Source: Shewanella woodyi ATCC 51908
GTDB lineage: Bacteria > Pseudomonadota > Gammaproteobacteria > Enterobacterales > Shewanellaceae
DNA length: 64,000 bases
Direction of reading: 5' to 3'
NCBI RefSeq assembly: GCF_000019525.1
Contig: NC_010506.1
Location: 5,208,001 to 5,272,000 of the forward strand
The notes beneath the pieces were generated by a model. The model was not told where the DNA came from, did no database searches, and saw only the letters and a program-made list of their open reading frames with translations. Made by a program: the position numbers and the translations under genes. This document shows positions 1 to 7,530 of this stretch, in pieces; positions within the stretch are counted from its first letter, which is position 1, and the number at the start of each line of letters is the position of its first letter.

Positions 1-368
1 TTTAACTTAGCCACTTGATACTCTTCTATCACTTCACCCTTAGCAAACCTTTGAGTCAACTCGGTACCGTTAAACAGTTGATGCCACTGTTCTACTACTT
101 CTCTATCCGTCCAACGATTCGCTAACTCTATATCTATCTGTAATACCAAATGAAGATGATTAGACATCACCGCATAAGCCGCTACATCAATAGCAAAAAT
201 ATCACCTAATTTGAGTAGCAGAGACTCAACCCAAGCACGTCTATAATCATAATTCTTTCCCGTAAGCTCATCATTTCCAAATAGAAAGGCACGGCGTGCC
301 ACTCTTGAGCAACAATGGTACCAAGACGTGTCTTCAATGCTCATTTGTGTTCTTCTGGGGCGGGGCAT
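1..368 (-). CDS. Y1/IS200-type transposase-like protein, N-terminal part
   Basis: The first ~122 residues are visible; the rest lies beyond the left edge. The protein starts MPRPRRTQ and carries the HUH-type signature SNHLHL near residues 88-93, the metal-binding motif of Y1 tyrosine transposases (IS200-like and REP-associated TnpA-REP families). Such enzymes cut and rejoin single-stranded DNA. A strong ribosome site (AGGAGG) lies 5-6 bases before the ATG, inside the last codons of the upstream lipoprotein ORF, whose stop ends one base before this start. No attC site separates the two genes, so both belong to the last visible integron cassette or to DNA inserted into it. Family membership is inferred from the motif and N-terminal style; the catalytic Tyr is outside the window. 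Confidence 0.75.
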   Translation of the reverse strand, partial: MPRPRRTQMSIEDTSWYHCCSRVARRAFLFGNDELTGKNYDYRRAWVESLLLKLGDIFAIDVAAYAVMSNHLHLVLQIDIELANRWTDREVVEQWHQLFNGTELTQRFAKGEVIEEYQVAKL

Positions 369-369
369 A

Positions 370-651
370 TTAACCTCCTACTGCTACCAATAACCAAAGC
401 TTAGTAGGCGGATGAAAAACGCACAATTTATTGTGGGTGGCCCTGTTTATTCTTATATTTTTATTAGCGCTCATCTTTTTCATAGTACATTCTTCTACAA
501 GAAATCCTGCTAAATCCTCAAGTTCTTTTTTGTATTTATGAGTATACGCTTCAACCTTGGCCGTATTATTTTCTATATATTCAGATTCAACAGTTGAGGC
601 GCAACCAGTTAGAAGGCTAGTAATAATGAGTATTTTTAGTAAGTTTTGCAT
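370..651 (-). CDS. small lipoprotein in integron cassette 7
   Basis: A 93-residue ORF with a lipoprotein signal peptide; the lipobox LLTGCA places the lipidated Cys at residue 17, so the mature protein is probably membrane-anchored. It is the first gene after the cassette boundary at 671/672, and a GGGAAC-type ribosome site precedes the ATG. No family is recognised. The last ~25 residues are rich in aromatic and basic residues and run into the leader of the transposase gene, so the original C-terminus may have been replaced when the transposase unit arrived; this is inference. The mature part is polar and helical (KYKKELEDLAGFLVEE). Confidence 0.55.
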   Translation of the reverse strand: MQNLLKILIITSLLTGCASTVESEYIENNTAKVEAYTHKYKKELEDLAGFLVEECTMKKMSANKNIRINRATHNKLCVFHPPTKLWLLVAVGG

Positions 652-665
652 AAGTTCCCTTTAAA

Positions 666-723
666 ATATAACGCCGCAATAAAAGGCAGCGGTACGCTGT
701 CCTATTTGATTGCCTTGTTAGCA
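666..723 (-). other. attC site of cassette 6 (short)
   Basis: A 58-bp recombination site. On the minus strand it starts with TGCTAAC (R'') at 723-717 and ends with GTTATAT (R') at 672-666. Its R'' box is complementary to the start of cassette 6 (TTAGCA after 1257), as expected for a circularised cassette. The interior forms a stem around GGCAGCG/CGCTGTC. Crossover is expected between G672 and T671. It is much shorter than the other five sites here. Confidence 0.85.
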
Positions 724-728
724 TTTTT

Positions 729-1238
729 TTATGTTTCAATAACTATTGCCTCGGATAGTTCTTTACCTACTGGCGGCTCATAATAGGATTCTGTATGTTC
801 GTACATTGCCAGAGTTACCTCAAGCGAATAAGTTTCACCTTGTACTATGTTTCGATCAAATACTCTTTTTCTTCGTATATCTTCCGGTGCTGTAATGTAA
901 TGCAATTGGAAGTTGACGTTATTGTCAGATGCTTTCTTTCGTATCGCATCTCTTTGCGTTTCATTAGCAGCAGCCCCGTCTAATACTATGCTAATGCCGT
1001 TATCAAGTAGTTGCTGGCATACAAGCCAAATTTGGCCACGACATCGTTGATACTTCTCGGTTGCCCATTCACCTACGATTTGCATTGGTTGATTAAGCAA
1101 ACCCTCTGGTGCGTCGGGGACGAATAATTTACTGAGCCAATCATCTTCAGAGAATAGAATGGAACTCTCTTTTATTGAAAGGTCTTTTGCGTATGTTGTT
1201 TTACCGGCACCGATTGGACCGGAAACTAAATGGATCAT
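729..1238 (-). CDS. P-loop kinase-like ATP-binding protein (integron cassette 6)
   Basis: A 169-residue protein with a Walker A motif GPIGAGKTT at residues 7-15, followed by an acidic FSEDDW segment. This layout is typical of small P-loop kinases of the AAA_33/zeta-toxin/chloramphenicol-phosphotransferase type, which phosphorylate small molecules. The Arg-rich segment RRKRVFDRN near residue 120 resembles their lid region. It starts 17 bases inside the cassette with an ideal AGGAGG ribosome site. It fills the cassette bounded at 672 and 1257. The substrate cannot be told from sequence; a resistance or metabolite-modifying role is possible but unproven. Confidence 0.75.
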   Translation of the reverse strand: MIHLVSGPIGAGKTTYAKDLSIKESSILFSEDDWLSKLFVPDAPEGLLNQPMQIVGEWATEKYQRCRGQIWLVCQQLLDNGISIVLDGAAANETQRDAIRKKASDNNVNFQLHYITAPEDIRRKRVFDRNIVQGETYSLEVTLAMYEHTESYYEPPVGKELSEAIVIET

Positions 1239-1251
1239 CTATCCTCCTAGA

Positions 1252-1352
1252 TGCTAACGCCCTGTTAACAGGCAATAAAATAGTTGGTTAAAATAGGCGA
1301 CGAAGGAGCAAAAATCAACTGTTTTTTGTCCTTGTTTAACAGCTTGTTATGC
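1252..1352 (-). other. attC site of cassette 5
   Basis: A 101-bp site. Minus strand: R'' GCATAAC (1352-1346), R' GTTAGCA (1258-1252). R'' is complementary to the start of cassette 5 (TTATGCAT after 1809). The inner arms CTGTTAAACAAGG and CCCTGTTAACAGG form the long imperfect stem usual for attC. The stop codon of the membrane-protein gene lies inside the site. Confidence 0.88.
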
Positions 1353-1781
1353 ATTTTTTCTTAAATAGAGCCTAGATGCTATATATGACGCAACTAAAGT
1401 CTCAACCAAGGCCATAGGTAAAACTATTACCAGATACGACCAACTCGAAAGATTCATATTTGCCATGCCAACCCAAAATAATACAAAGAAAAAGCACCAC
1501 GACATGACGCCACTAATAACGATTGATTTAGTATTGTTGCCAAATACCTGAGCGCACAGCCAAAATAAAAATACATATAAAGCCGTAAGTAATGTGTCCC
1601 ACAAGCCCCAAATAGTAAAAATGCCCCAATTCATATCAGCAACATTTGGAACAACAGATAAATAGCTATGCATTTCCGGTCTTACAAACAGGAAGTATCT
1701 AAACACTTCAGAAGCGTTAACCCACAGACTTACAATAACTGTAATTATTATGAAATCTTTTACTAGAAGTTCTTTATTCAT
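1347..1781 (-). CDS. four-helix membrane protein (integron cassette 5)
   Basis: A 144-residue hydrophobic protein with about four transmembrane helices (roughly residues 7-27, 52-75, 83-105 and 113-135), so it sits in the inner membrane. No conserved catalytic motif or known family is recognised. It occupies the cassette between 1258 and 1809, and its stop codon lies within the attC stem, a common arrangement for cassette genes. The coding strand is AT-rich compared with the chromosomal genes to the right of the integron. Function unknown. Confidence 0.65.
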   Translation of the reverse strand: MNKELLVKDFIIITVIVSLWVNASEVFRYFLFVRPEMHSYLSVVPNVADMNWGIFTIWGLWDTLLTALYVFLFWLCAQVFGNNTKSIVISGVMSWCFFFVLFWVGMANMNLSSWSYLVIVLPMALVETLVASYIASRLYLRKNA

Positions 1782-1803
1782 TTTTCTTGATTACCTAATA
1801 GAT

Positions 1804-1928
1804 GCATAACGCCTGCATAACACGTTTGCTACTATGCAGATCAAGCTCAAATTTACCACTTAACACGGTAAACTCAAAGAAACCTAGAATGCCGAATGTA
1901 GCAAATCGTGTTGATGCATTTGTTATAT
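1804..1928 (-). other. attC site of cassette 4 (long)
   Basis: A 125-bp site. Minus strand: R'' ATATAAC (1928-1922), R' GTTATGC (1810-1804). The R'' box matches the start of cassette 4 (TTATATGC after 2341). Long arms are visible: CATCAACACGATTTGCTAC pairs with GTAGCAAACGTG. This is the longest attC of the array. Confidence 0.88.
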
Positions 1929-1991
1929 GCGTTCTTAAAGTCAGCTAAGTTACTTATATCAAAGCTGACCTGAAAAGCATCATTTACCCAA

Positions 1992-2306
1992 CTATTTAGA
2001 ATATTCCATCAACTCAACTGGAGCGCCGTTTACTTCAATAAAGGCAACAATTAAGCCTTCACTTGGTGAATTAGGTTCAATTATGACTTTCTTTCCTTTA
2101 ATTTCAGCCATTAAGTCATCAACTTCAAAAGCCGCGTGAGGAACAGTTTTCACCAATTCAGGATATGGAGCATCAGCCCAAAAACGCTGCCACTGGATCC
2201 CATAAGGATTATTCTGATGGTCAGATACTGTCATTTTCAAATGAGGTAAATCTATTTCACCATCGAACCGTTCTATTGTTGGTATACCTAAATGATTGAA
2301 CTTCAT
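1992..2306 (-). CDS. VOC/glyoxalase-fold small protein (integron cassette 4)
   Basis: A 104-residue protein that looks like a single vicinal-oxygen-chelate (glyoxalase/bleomycin-resistance) domain. It opens with MKFNHLGIPT, contains the HAAFEVDDLMAEI segment typical of the second half of the fold, and ends with IEVNGAPVELMEYSK, the usual final strand with a metal-ligand Glu position. It is slightly shorter than a full two-motif VOC unit (about 120 residues), so part of the first beta-alpha unit is reduced. The ribosome site AAGGAT is well placed. VOC proteins are frequent in integron cassettes; the substrate is unknown. Confidence 0.75.
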   Translation of the reverse strand: MKFNHLGIPTIERFDGEIDLPHLKMTVSDHQNNPYGIQWQRFWADAPYPELVKTVPHAAFEVDDLMAEIKGKKVIIEPNSPSEGLIVAFIEVNGAPVELMEYSK

Positions 2307-2335
2307 TGAATATCCTTATTATTTCCACTTCAAGC

Positions 2336-2437
2336 ATATAACGCCCGCCTAACACGCAATGTGTTGGCATGGCTTTTTGCGTTGTTTGCCAAAACCATGA
2401 CAACTAATCATTGTCGGAGTTTAGGCGCTTGTTAGAT
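2336..2437 (-). other. attC site of cassette 3
   Basis: A 102-bp site. Minus strand: R'' ATCTAAC (2437-2431), R' GTTATAT (2342-2336). An 11-base match joins GGTTATCTAAC at this end with the start of cassette 3 (GTTAGATAACC at 2738), confirming the cassette boundary. The stop codon of the cassette 3 gene lies inside the stem. Confidence 0.9.
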
Positions 2438-2709
2438 AACCAATTTTTGCACCAATGTAGAAAAGGAATCAAACCTAAATAGATACTAAGGCAACCTGTG
2501 GAAATGATGAAGATGATGCAAAACCAAAACATAAATGGGTCTTCAGTCTTGGAGAATTCAAAAGCTCTAAAACTTGTAGAGTCTTCATTTGCCTGCCATT
2601 TGGCATAAGCTATACAAGCACCACCAAATATTAACTGCATAAAGTTTGAAAATTTAAACCAGTACTCATCTACTTCATATTTAAATTCAGTCTTATCTTG
2701 CTTAGTCAA
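2404..2709 (-). CDS. two-helix membrane protein (integron cassette 3)
   Basis: A 101-residue protein with two predicted membrane helices (about residues 24-40 and 57-82) and a polar, charged N-terminus. The start is TTG at 2709; the only nearby ATG is out of frame, and an AAGGA ribosome site lies about 10 bases upstream. The C-terminus (KRLNSDND) is encoded by the attC stem, a feature often seen in cassette proteins. No known family is recognised. Confidence 0.65.
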   Translation of the reverse strand: MTKQDKTEFKYEVDEYWFKFSNFMQLIFGGACIAYAKWQANEDSTSFRAFEFSKTEDPFMFWFCIIFIISTGCLSIYLGLIPFLHWCKNWLSNKRLNSDND

Positions 2710-2731
2710 TGCAACTCATTTCCTTATGGTT

Positions 2732-2833
2732 ATCTAACGCCGTTTTAAGCGGCGAGTAATTGTTTGCTAAAATGTGAAACGAAGTGGAACCGAGCAAACA
2801 GTTACGAGTCCGTTCTTCAAAACCTTGTTATGT
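2732..2833 (-). other. attC site of cassette 2
   Basis: A 102-bp site. Minus strand: R'' ACATAAC (2833-2827), R' GTTAGAT (2738-2732), the latter fitting GTTRRRY exactly. GGTAAACATAAC at the R'' end is complementary over 12 bases to the start of cassette 2 at 3336. Arms around GTTTGCT/AGCAAAC form the stem. Confidence 0.9.
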
Positions 2834-3280
2834 TTACCTTACCCAATTTTGAATAATTGAGGCAAATAAGATCACACATATACCCAGTAAGATTGAATAG
2901 AAGGGCATTTTGTAACGTCTTGCTGTACGACCATCCCCAGCAAGAGTAAACATATTTACCAGTTTAGATTTGATACTAATTTCTTTGTTTTCAAGAGAAT
3001 TGTTATTAAAAACTTTATGAACTTTCCAGTTAATAAATTTGCCACCGTAGCATTGCGTATCTTCAACTAACTCTTCAAGCGCTTGGGAAATGGAGTTTTC
3101 GTCGAATTTCACTAACTTAGTCACCCTAAGATGAAACCTCCCATTATCCAGTTGTTTTATAGACGGTTCATAATGGGAAATACGCTCATAGTGTTTGCGA
3201 AATCCGCCCCTTAAAGATGGAAGAGATTGAAACTCAAAAACAAACATTATAGTTTGTTGAGAACCTACTTTAAATTCCAA
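2834..3280 (-). CDS. C-terminally membrane-anchored protein (integron cassette 2)
   Basis: A 148-residue protein: a mixed alpha/beta soluble part (residues 1-~120) followed by one hydrophobic helix near the C-terminus (about residues 126-144). The best start is TTG at 3280, directly after an AAGGA ribosome site; the next ATG (residue 12) has no such site. No family is recognised. The cassette runs 2738-3335. A tail anchor suggests the soluble part faces the cytoplasm, but this is inference. Confidence 0.6.
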   Translation of the reverse strand: MEFKVGSQQTIMFVFEFQSLPSLRGGFRKHYERISHYEPSIKQLDNGRFHLRVTKLVKFDENSISQALEELVEDTQCYGGKFINWKVHKVFNNNSLENKEISIKSKLVNMFTLAGDGRTARRYKMPFYSILLGICVILFASIIQNWVR

Positions 3281-3329
3281 TATCCTTTCCTTCTGAATAC
3301 GATTAAGGCATACACCCAGCTAGAGGTAA

Positions 3330-3427
3330 ACATAACGCCACATTAAGCGGCTATTTATAGTTGGCTAAAATAGTGAGGCACGAACAAAAGCCAACTGTAA
3401 ATTGTCCGTTTGAATGCCTTGTTAGGG
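3330..3427 (-). other. attC site of cassette 1
   Basis: A 98-bp site. Minus strand: R'' CCCTAAC (3427-3421), R' GTTATGT (3336-3330). R'' is complementary to GTTAGGG at the attI junction (3732-3726), showing that cassette 1 is intact. The inner arms CAGTTGGC and GCCAACT form a clear stem. Confidence 0.9.
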
Positions 3428-3430
3428 ATA

Positions 3431-3721
3431 TTACTCCAACAAAGCCTCTTTAGTTTCAATGAGTAAGCGAGCAACTTCAAGTGCCTTTTTGCTATTTGCT
3501 GACATTCCCATTGAGCCTGACTCTACTTTAACTAAATAAGCTGACACTTCATGGTCTTTAGAATCGTTCATTAACAGTTTAAAAACCTGAGGCAAATAAG
3601 ATTGGTATTCATCACGAGCCATTGGTATGTCACAAACACCGATAGGATCCCAAAGATAAAATAGGATTTCATCAACTCGGCGACAAAGTTCTTTTTCCGA
3701 AGTGCTGAGTTTATTATTCAT
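3431..3721 (-). CDS. conserved WDPIGV-type hypothetical protein (integron cassette 1)
   Basis: A 96-residue soluble, mostly helical protein. The run WDPIGVCDIPMARDEYQSY (about residues 24-42) looks like a conserved family signature; I recall similar WDPIGV...ARDEY proteins but cannot name a function. It is the first cassette, directly beside attI, the position best served by any cassette promoter. Its ribosome site is formed by the recombination core itself (TTAGGGAT just before ATG), so translation depends on the cassette boundary. Confidence 0.7.
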   Translation of the reverse strand: MNNKLSTSEKELCRRVDEILFYLWDPIGVCDIPMARDEYQSYLPQVFKLLMNDSKDHEVSAYLVKVESGSMGMSANSKKALEVARLLIETKEALLE

Positions 3722-3725
3722 ATAT

Positions 3726-3790
3726 CCCTAACATTTGTATATACGACTTGCGCGTTTTGCCAAGTCCTCTCGGGAAAGCGTGCACGGGCA
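3726..3790 (-). other. attI recombination site (integrase-proximal)
   Basis: GTTAGGG on the minus strand at 3732-3726 marks the boundary where cassette 1 joins the integron platform; crossover is expected between G3732 and T3731. The box is complementary to R'' of the cassette 1 attC. The outer limit of attI is not visible from sequence and 3790 is a guess. Confidence 0.7.
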
Positions 3791-4068
3791 TCAACACTAT
3801 ATACCTCATGAATACAACGTATTGAGACACGCACAGCTAAATTGTATCCAATACACATTCAGATAAAACTTAGTCGCACACTTTGCATTCCTGTTATCTC
3901 AGCAATTCAAGGTCGCACATTTTCATCTTACTGAATTTACATACCTTCTGTTAGTAACTCAATAGTAAAGCGTGAATTGATACTGGCAATAGTAACTTGA
4001 TTTTCTATAATTATGAATAACACTGTTTTTTTATACAGTACTATTGTAAAGATAGTTTAGGAGAAAAA
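3732..4068. other. integron platform intergenic region (attI, divergent promoters)
   Basis: 337 bases between cassette 1 and intI. It holds the attI junction, an imperfect direct repeat GTCGCACA-TTTKCAT at 3873-3888 and 3912-3926 (possible integrase-binding repeats), a sigma70-like TATAAT at 4006-4011 and the LexA box at 4021-4040. A cassette promoter is expected here on the minus strand, but I could not place one with confidence. Confidence 0.6.
4021..4040 (+). promoter_or_regulatory. LexA (SOS) box of intI
   Basis: CACTGTTTTTTTATACAGTA fits the gammaproteobacterial LexA consensus CTG-N10-CAG with near-complete palindromic flanks. It lies 29 bases before the intI start codon and just after a TATAAT element (4006-4011), so bound LexA would block transcription. 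Integrase control by SOS is established for class 1 and Vibrio integrons; here it is inferred from the site. Confidence 0.85.
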
Positions 4069-5028
4069 ATGAAAGCTTCGAGTCCATTTTTAGAGTCTGT
4101 CAGGCAAGATATTCGGTTGCGAGGTTATAGTCTGCGAACGGAGAAAGCCTATCTATATTGGATCAAGCGTTACATTTTATTTCACAATAAAGCCCATCCA
4201 GAAACGCTGTCTGCTGACGATGTTAAAAGCTTTTTGACTTGGTTGGCAACTACCCAAAATGTCGCTGTTAATACCCAGAAGGTTGCGCTTAACTCATTAG
4301 TTTTTTTATACCATCAATATCTCAAAATTGAGTTAGGAGATTTAGGTTTCACTTTAGCTACAAAACAGCGCACATTACCGACGGTTTTATCGCCAAAAGA
4401 GATTGCTCAAATTTTGTCAAATATGAATGGAACTGCAAAATTTGTTATAGAGATGCTTTATGGTAGCGGAATGAGAGTCAATGAGTGTTTAAGATTGAGA
4501 GTGCAAGATATCAATATCGAAAACCTCTCATTAACGATTCGAGATGGGAAGGGAAATAAGGACAGGCAGACCCTACTGAGCCGATCATGTTCTCATTTAC
4601 TTACCGCCTATATTGATAGTGCTATAGAACTACAAAGTAGTGATAATGAAAATGGATTTGGCCCATCACTCCCATACTCGTTAGGAAAAAAGTACCCCAA
4701 GGCTTTCCAACAACCTGCTTGGATGTTTGTGTTTCCCTCAAACAACATCAGTGAACACCCTGTGACAAAAATGCCCTGTAGGCACCACCGCCATGACAGT
4801 ACCATAAGAAAAGCACTTCAAAATGCAGTCGGAATGACCAACATAATGAAGAAAGTTAACTGTCATACATTTAGGCATTCGTTTGCAACACACCTTTTGC
4901 AAACAGGGACTGACATAAGAACCGTACAAGAGTTACTCGGGCATAACGATCTGAATACCACCAAGATATATACTCATGTTTTAGGGCAACACTATGCGGG
5001 AACAACTAGCCCGATGGATGATCTGTAA
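4069..5028 (+). CDS. intI: integron integrase (tyrosine recombinase IntI)
   Basis: A 319-residue site-specific recombinase that moves gene cassettes by attI x attC recombination on folded single-stranded attC DNA. The N-terminal SAM-like DNA-binding domain covers about residues 7-88. The catalytic domain shows Arg136 (SGMRVNE), a Lys near 161-164, His266 and Arg269 (HTFRHSFATH), His292 (LLGHND) and nucleophile Tyr301 (TKIYTHV). The IntI-specific insertion is present at about residues 198-245 (LPYSLGKKYP, WMFVFPS, RHHRHDS), which separates it from XerC/XerD. Length is normal and no catalytic residue is missing, so the enzyme looks functional. It is divergent from the cassette array, has an AGGAG ribosome site five bases from ATG, and is controlled by a LexA box. 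Confidence 0.97.
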   Translation: MKASSPFLESVRQDIRLRGYSLRTEKAYLYWIKRYILFHNKAHPETLSADDVKSFLTWLATTQNVAVNTQKVALNSLVFLYHQYLKIELGDLGFTLATKQRTLPTVLSPKEIAQILSNMNGTAKFVIEMLYGSGMRVNECLRLRVQDINIENLSLTIRDGKGNKDRQTLLSRSCSHLLTAYIDSAIELQSSDNENGFGPSLPYSLGKKYPKAFQQPAWMFVFPSNNISEHPVTKMPCRHHRHDSTIRKALQNAVGMTNIMKKVNCHTFRHSFATHLLQTGTDIRTVQELLGHNDLNTTKIYTHVLGQHYAGTTSPMDDL

Positions 5029-5045
5029 CTAAATATGGAGGCCAG

Positions 5046-5065
5046 ATCCCGGCCTTCGCCGGGAT
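5046..5065. repeat. REP-like palindrome
   Basis: ATCCCGGC-CTTC-GCCGGGAT is a perfect 8-bp stem with a 4-base loop, GC-rich compared with its surroundings, lying between the convergent intI and groEL transcripts. It resembles widespread CCGGGAT-type intergenic palindromes, and no T-run follows it. Confidence 0.5.
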
Positions 5066-5075
5066 GACGGCATAC

Positions 5076-5105
5076 AAAAAAGCCCCGATACCGTTAGGTA
5101 TCGGG
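5076..5105 (-). terminator. groESL terminator
   Basis: On the minus strand a 9-bp stem (CCCGATACC/GGTATCGGG, loop 4) is followed by GGCTTTTTTG. It lies about 170 bases beyond the groEL stop codon. Confidence 0.8.
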
Positions 5106-5165
5106 ACTTTCATCATTCTTTTTCAAGAAGTGGCTTTAGCTTTTAGGCTTCAAACCAACATAATC

Positions 5166-5275
5166 ATCTAACGCAGGAAAAATGGGCTTAGAGCAAGGCT
5201 TTTTGCCGCGACGTGTAGTGTTTTTCTACACGAGCTGCAAAGTAACGCAGCTAAAACCCATTTTAACCAGTTAGA

Positions 5276-5276
<1 letters not shown>
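5166..5276. repeat. attC-like long palindrome between groEL and intI
   Basis: 111 bases bounded by ATCTAAC and GTTAGAT, which match the attC end-box consensuses RYYYAAC/GTTRRRY exactly. An inner pair AAAATGGG/CCCATTTT and two hairpins (GTGTAG/CTACAC and GCAAGGC-TTTTTGC) fill it. It ends in the groEL stop codon. It may be a lone attC, a remnant, or an unrelated structured intergenic repeat or RNA. Confidence 0.45.
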
Positions 5277-6934
<1,658 letters not shown>

Positions 6935-7010
6935 TTATCCTTTAAATTCTTTTTTAATTACCGCTGGTTTATCTAAACCTGAGGTTAGAAAAATGTCCAA
7001 ATGAAGTGAT

Positions 7011-7301
7011 TTAGCTCACTACAGCCATAAGGTCAGATTCTGAAAGGATTAGAACCTCTTCACCATCAATTTTTTCTTTCTTCACACCGTAACCTTCATT
7101 GAAGATCACCATGTCGCCAACTTTTACGTCTAGTGGCTGTACACTACCATTTTCAAGAATTCGGCCATTGCCTACTGCAAGTACTTCACCGCGAGTTGAT
7201 TGCTCAGCCGCACTACCAGTAAGTACGATGCCGCCGGCTGACTTTGATTCAACTTCTGAACGCTTAACTATGACACGGTCATGTAATGGACGAATATTCA
7301 T
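7011..7301 (-). CDS. groES: co-chaperonin GroES (Hsp10)
   Basis: A 96-residue co-chaperonin that caps GroEL. It begins [14 protein letters not shown], the standard GroES opening, and contains the mobile-loop segment [13 protein letters not shown] (about residues 21-33) that contacts GroEL and the [18 protein letters not shown]-terminal half. It is the first gene of the groESL operon and starts 100 bases downstream of the heat-shock promoter. Length is normal. Confidence 0.99.
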
Positions 7302-7400
7302 CTATGGATGCTCCTAATGATTTTTTAGCCCAACAAAGGTTGGCAATATTTAATAAATGCAGCAATAAATTAGGATAATTTTTGCTACTTGATGTTCGAT

Positions 7401-7430
7401 ATATGGGGGTCATGGGATTCAGATCCAAGG
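7401..7430 (-). promoter_or_regulatory. sigma32-type heat-shock promoter of groESL
   Basis: On the minus strand CCTTGGAT (-35, compare CTTGAAA) is followed after about 14 bases by CCCCATATA (-10, compare CCCCATnT). Spacing and sequence fit RpoH promoters, and the position is about 100 bases before groES. Confidence 0.8.
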
Positions 7431-7530
7431 CCTTTACAAAAAAAAAGCGATTTTTTTTAACTGCGGTTTATAAATGGTGGCGCAATCCTGCTAGAATTGC
7501 CCTCCTTCAGTAATAAGGCAAGACTTCCCC

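Noticed and set aside
1..3731. CRISPR-like reading of the repeated attC sites
   Set aside because: Repeats are long, variable and separated by genes of 300-600 bases, with cassette complementarity; this is an integron, not a CRISPR array.
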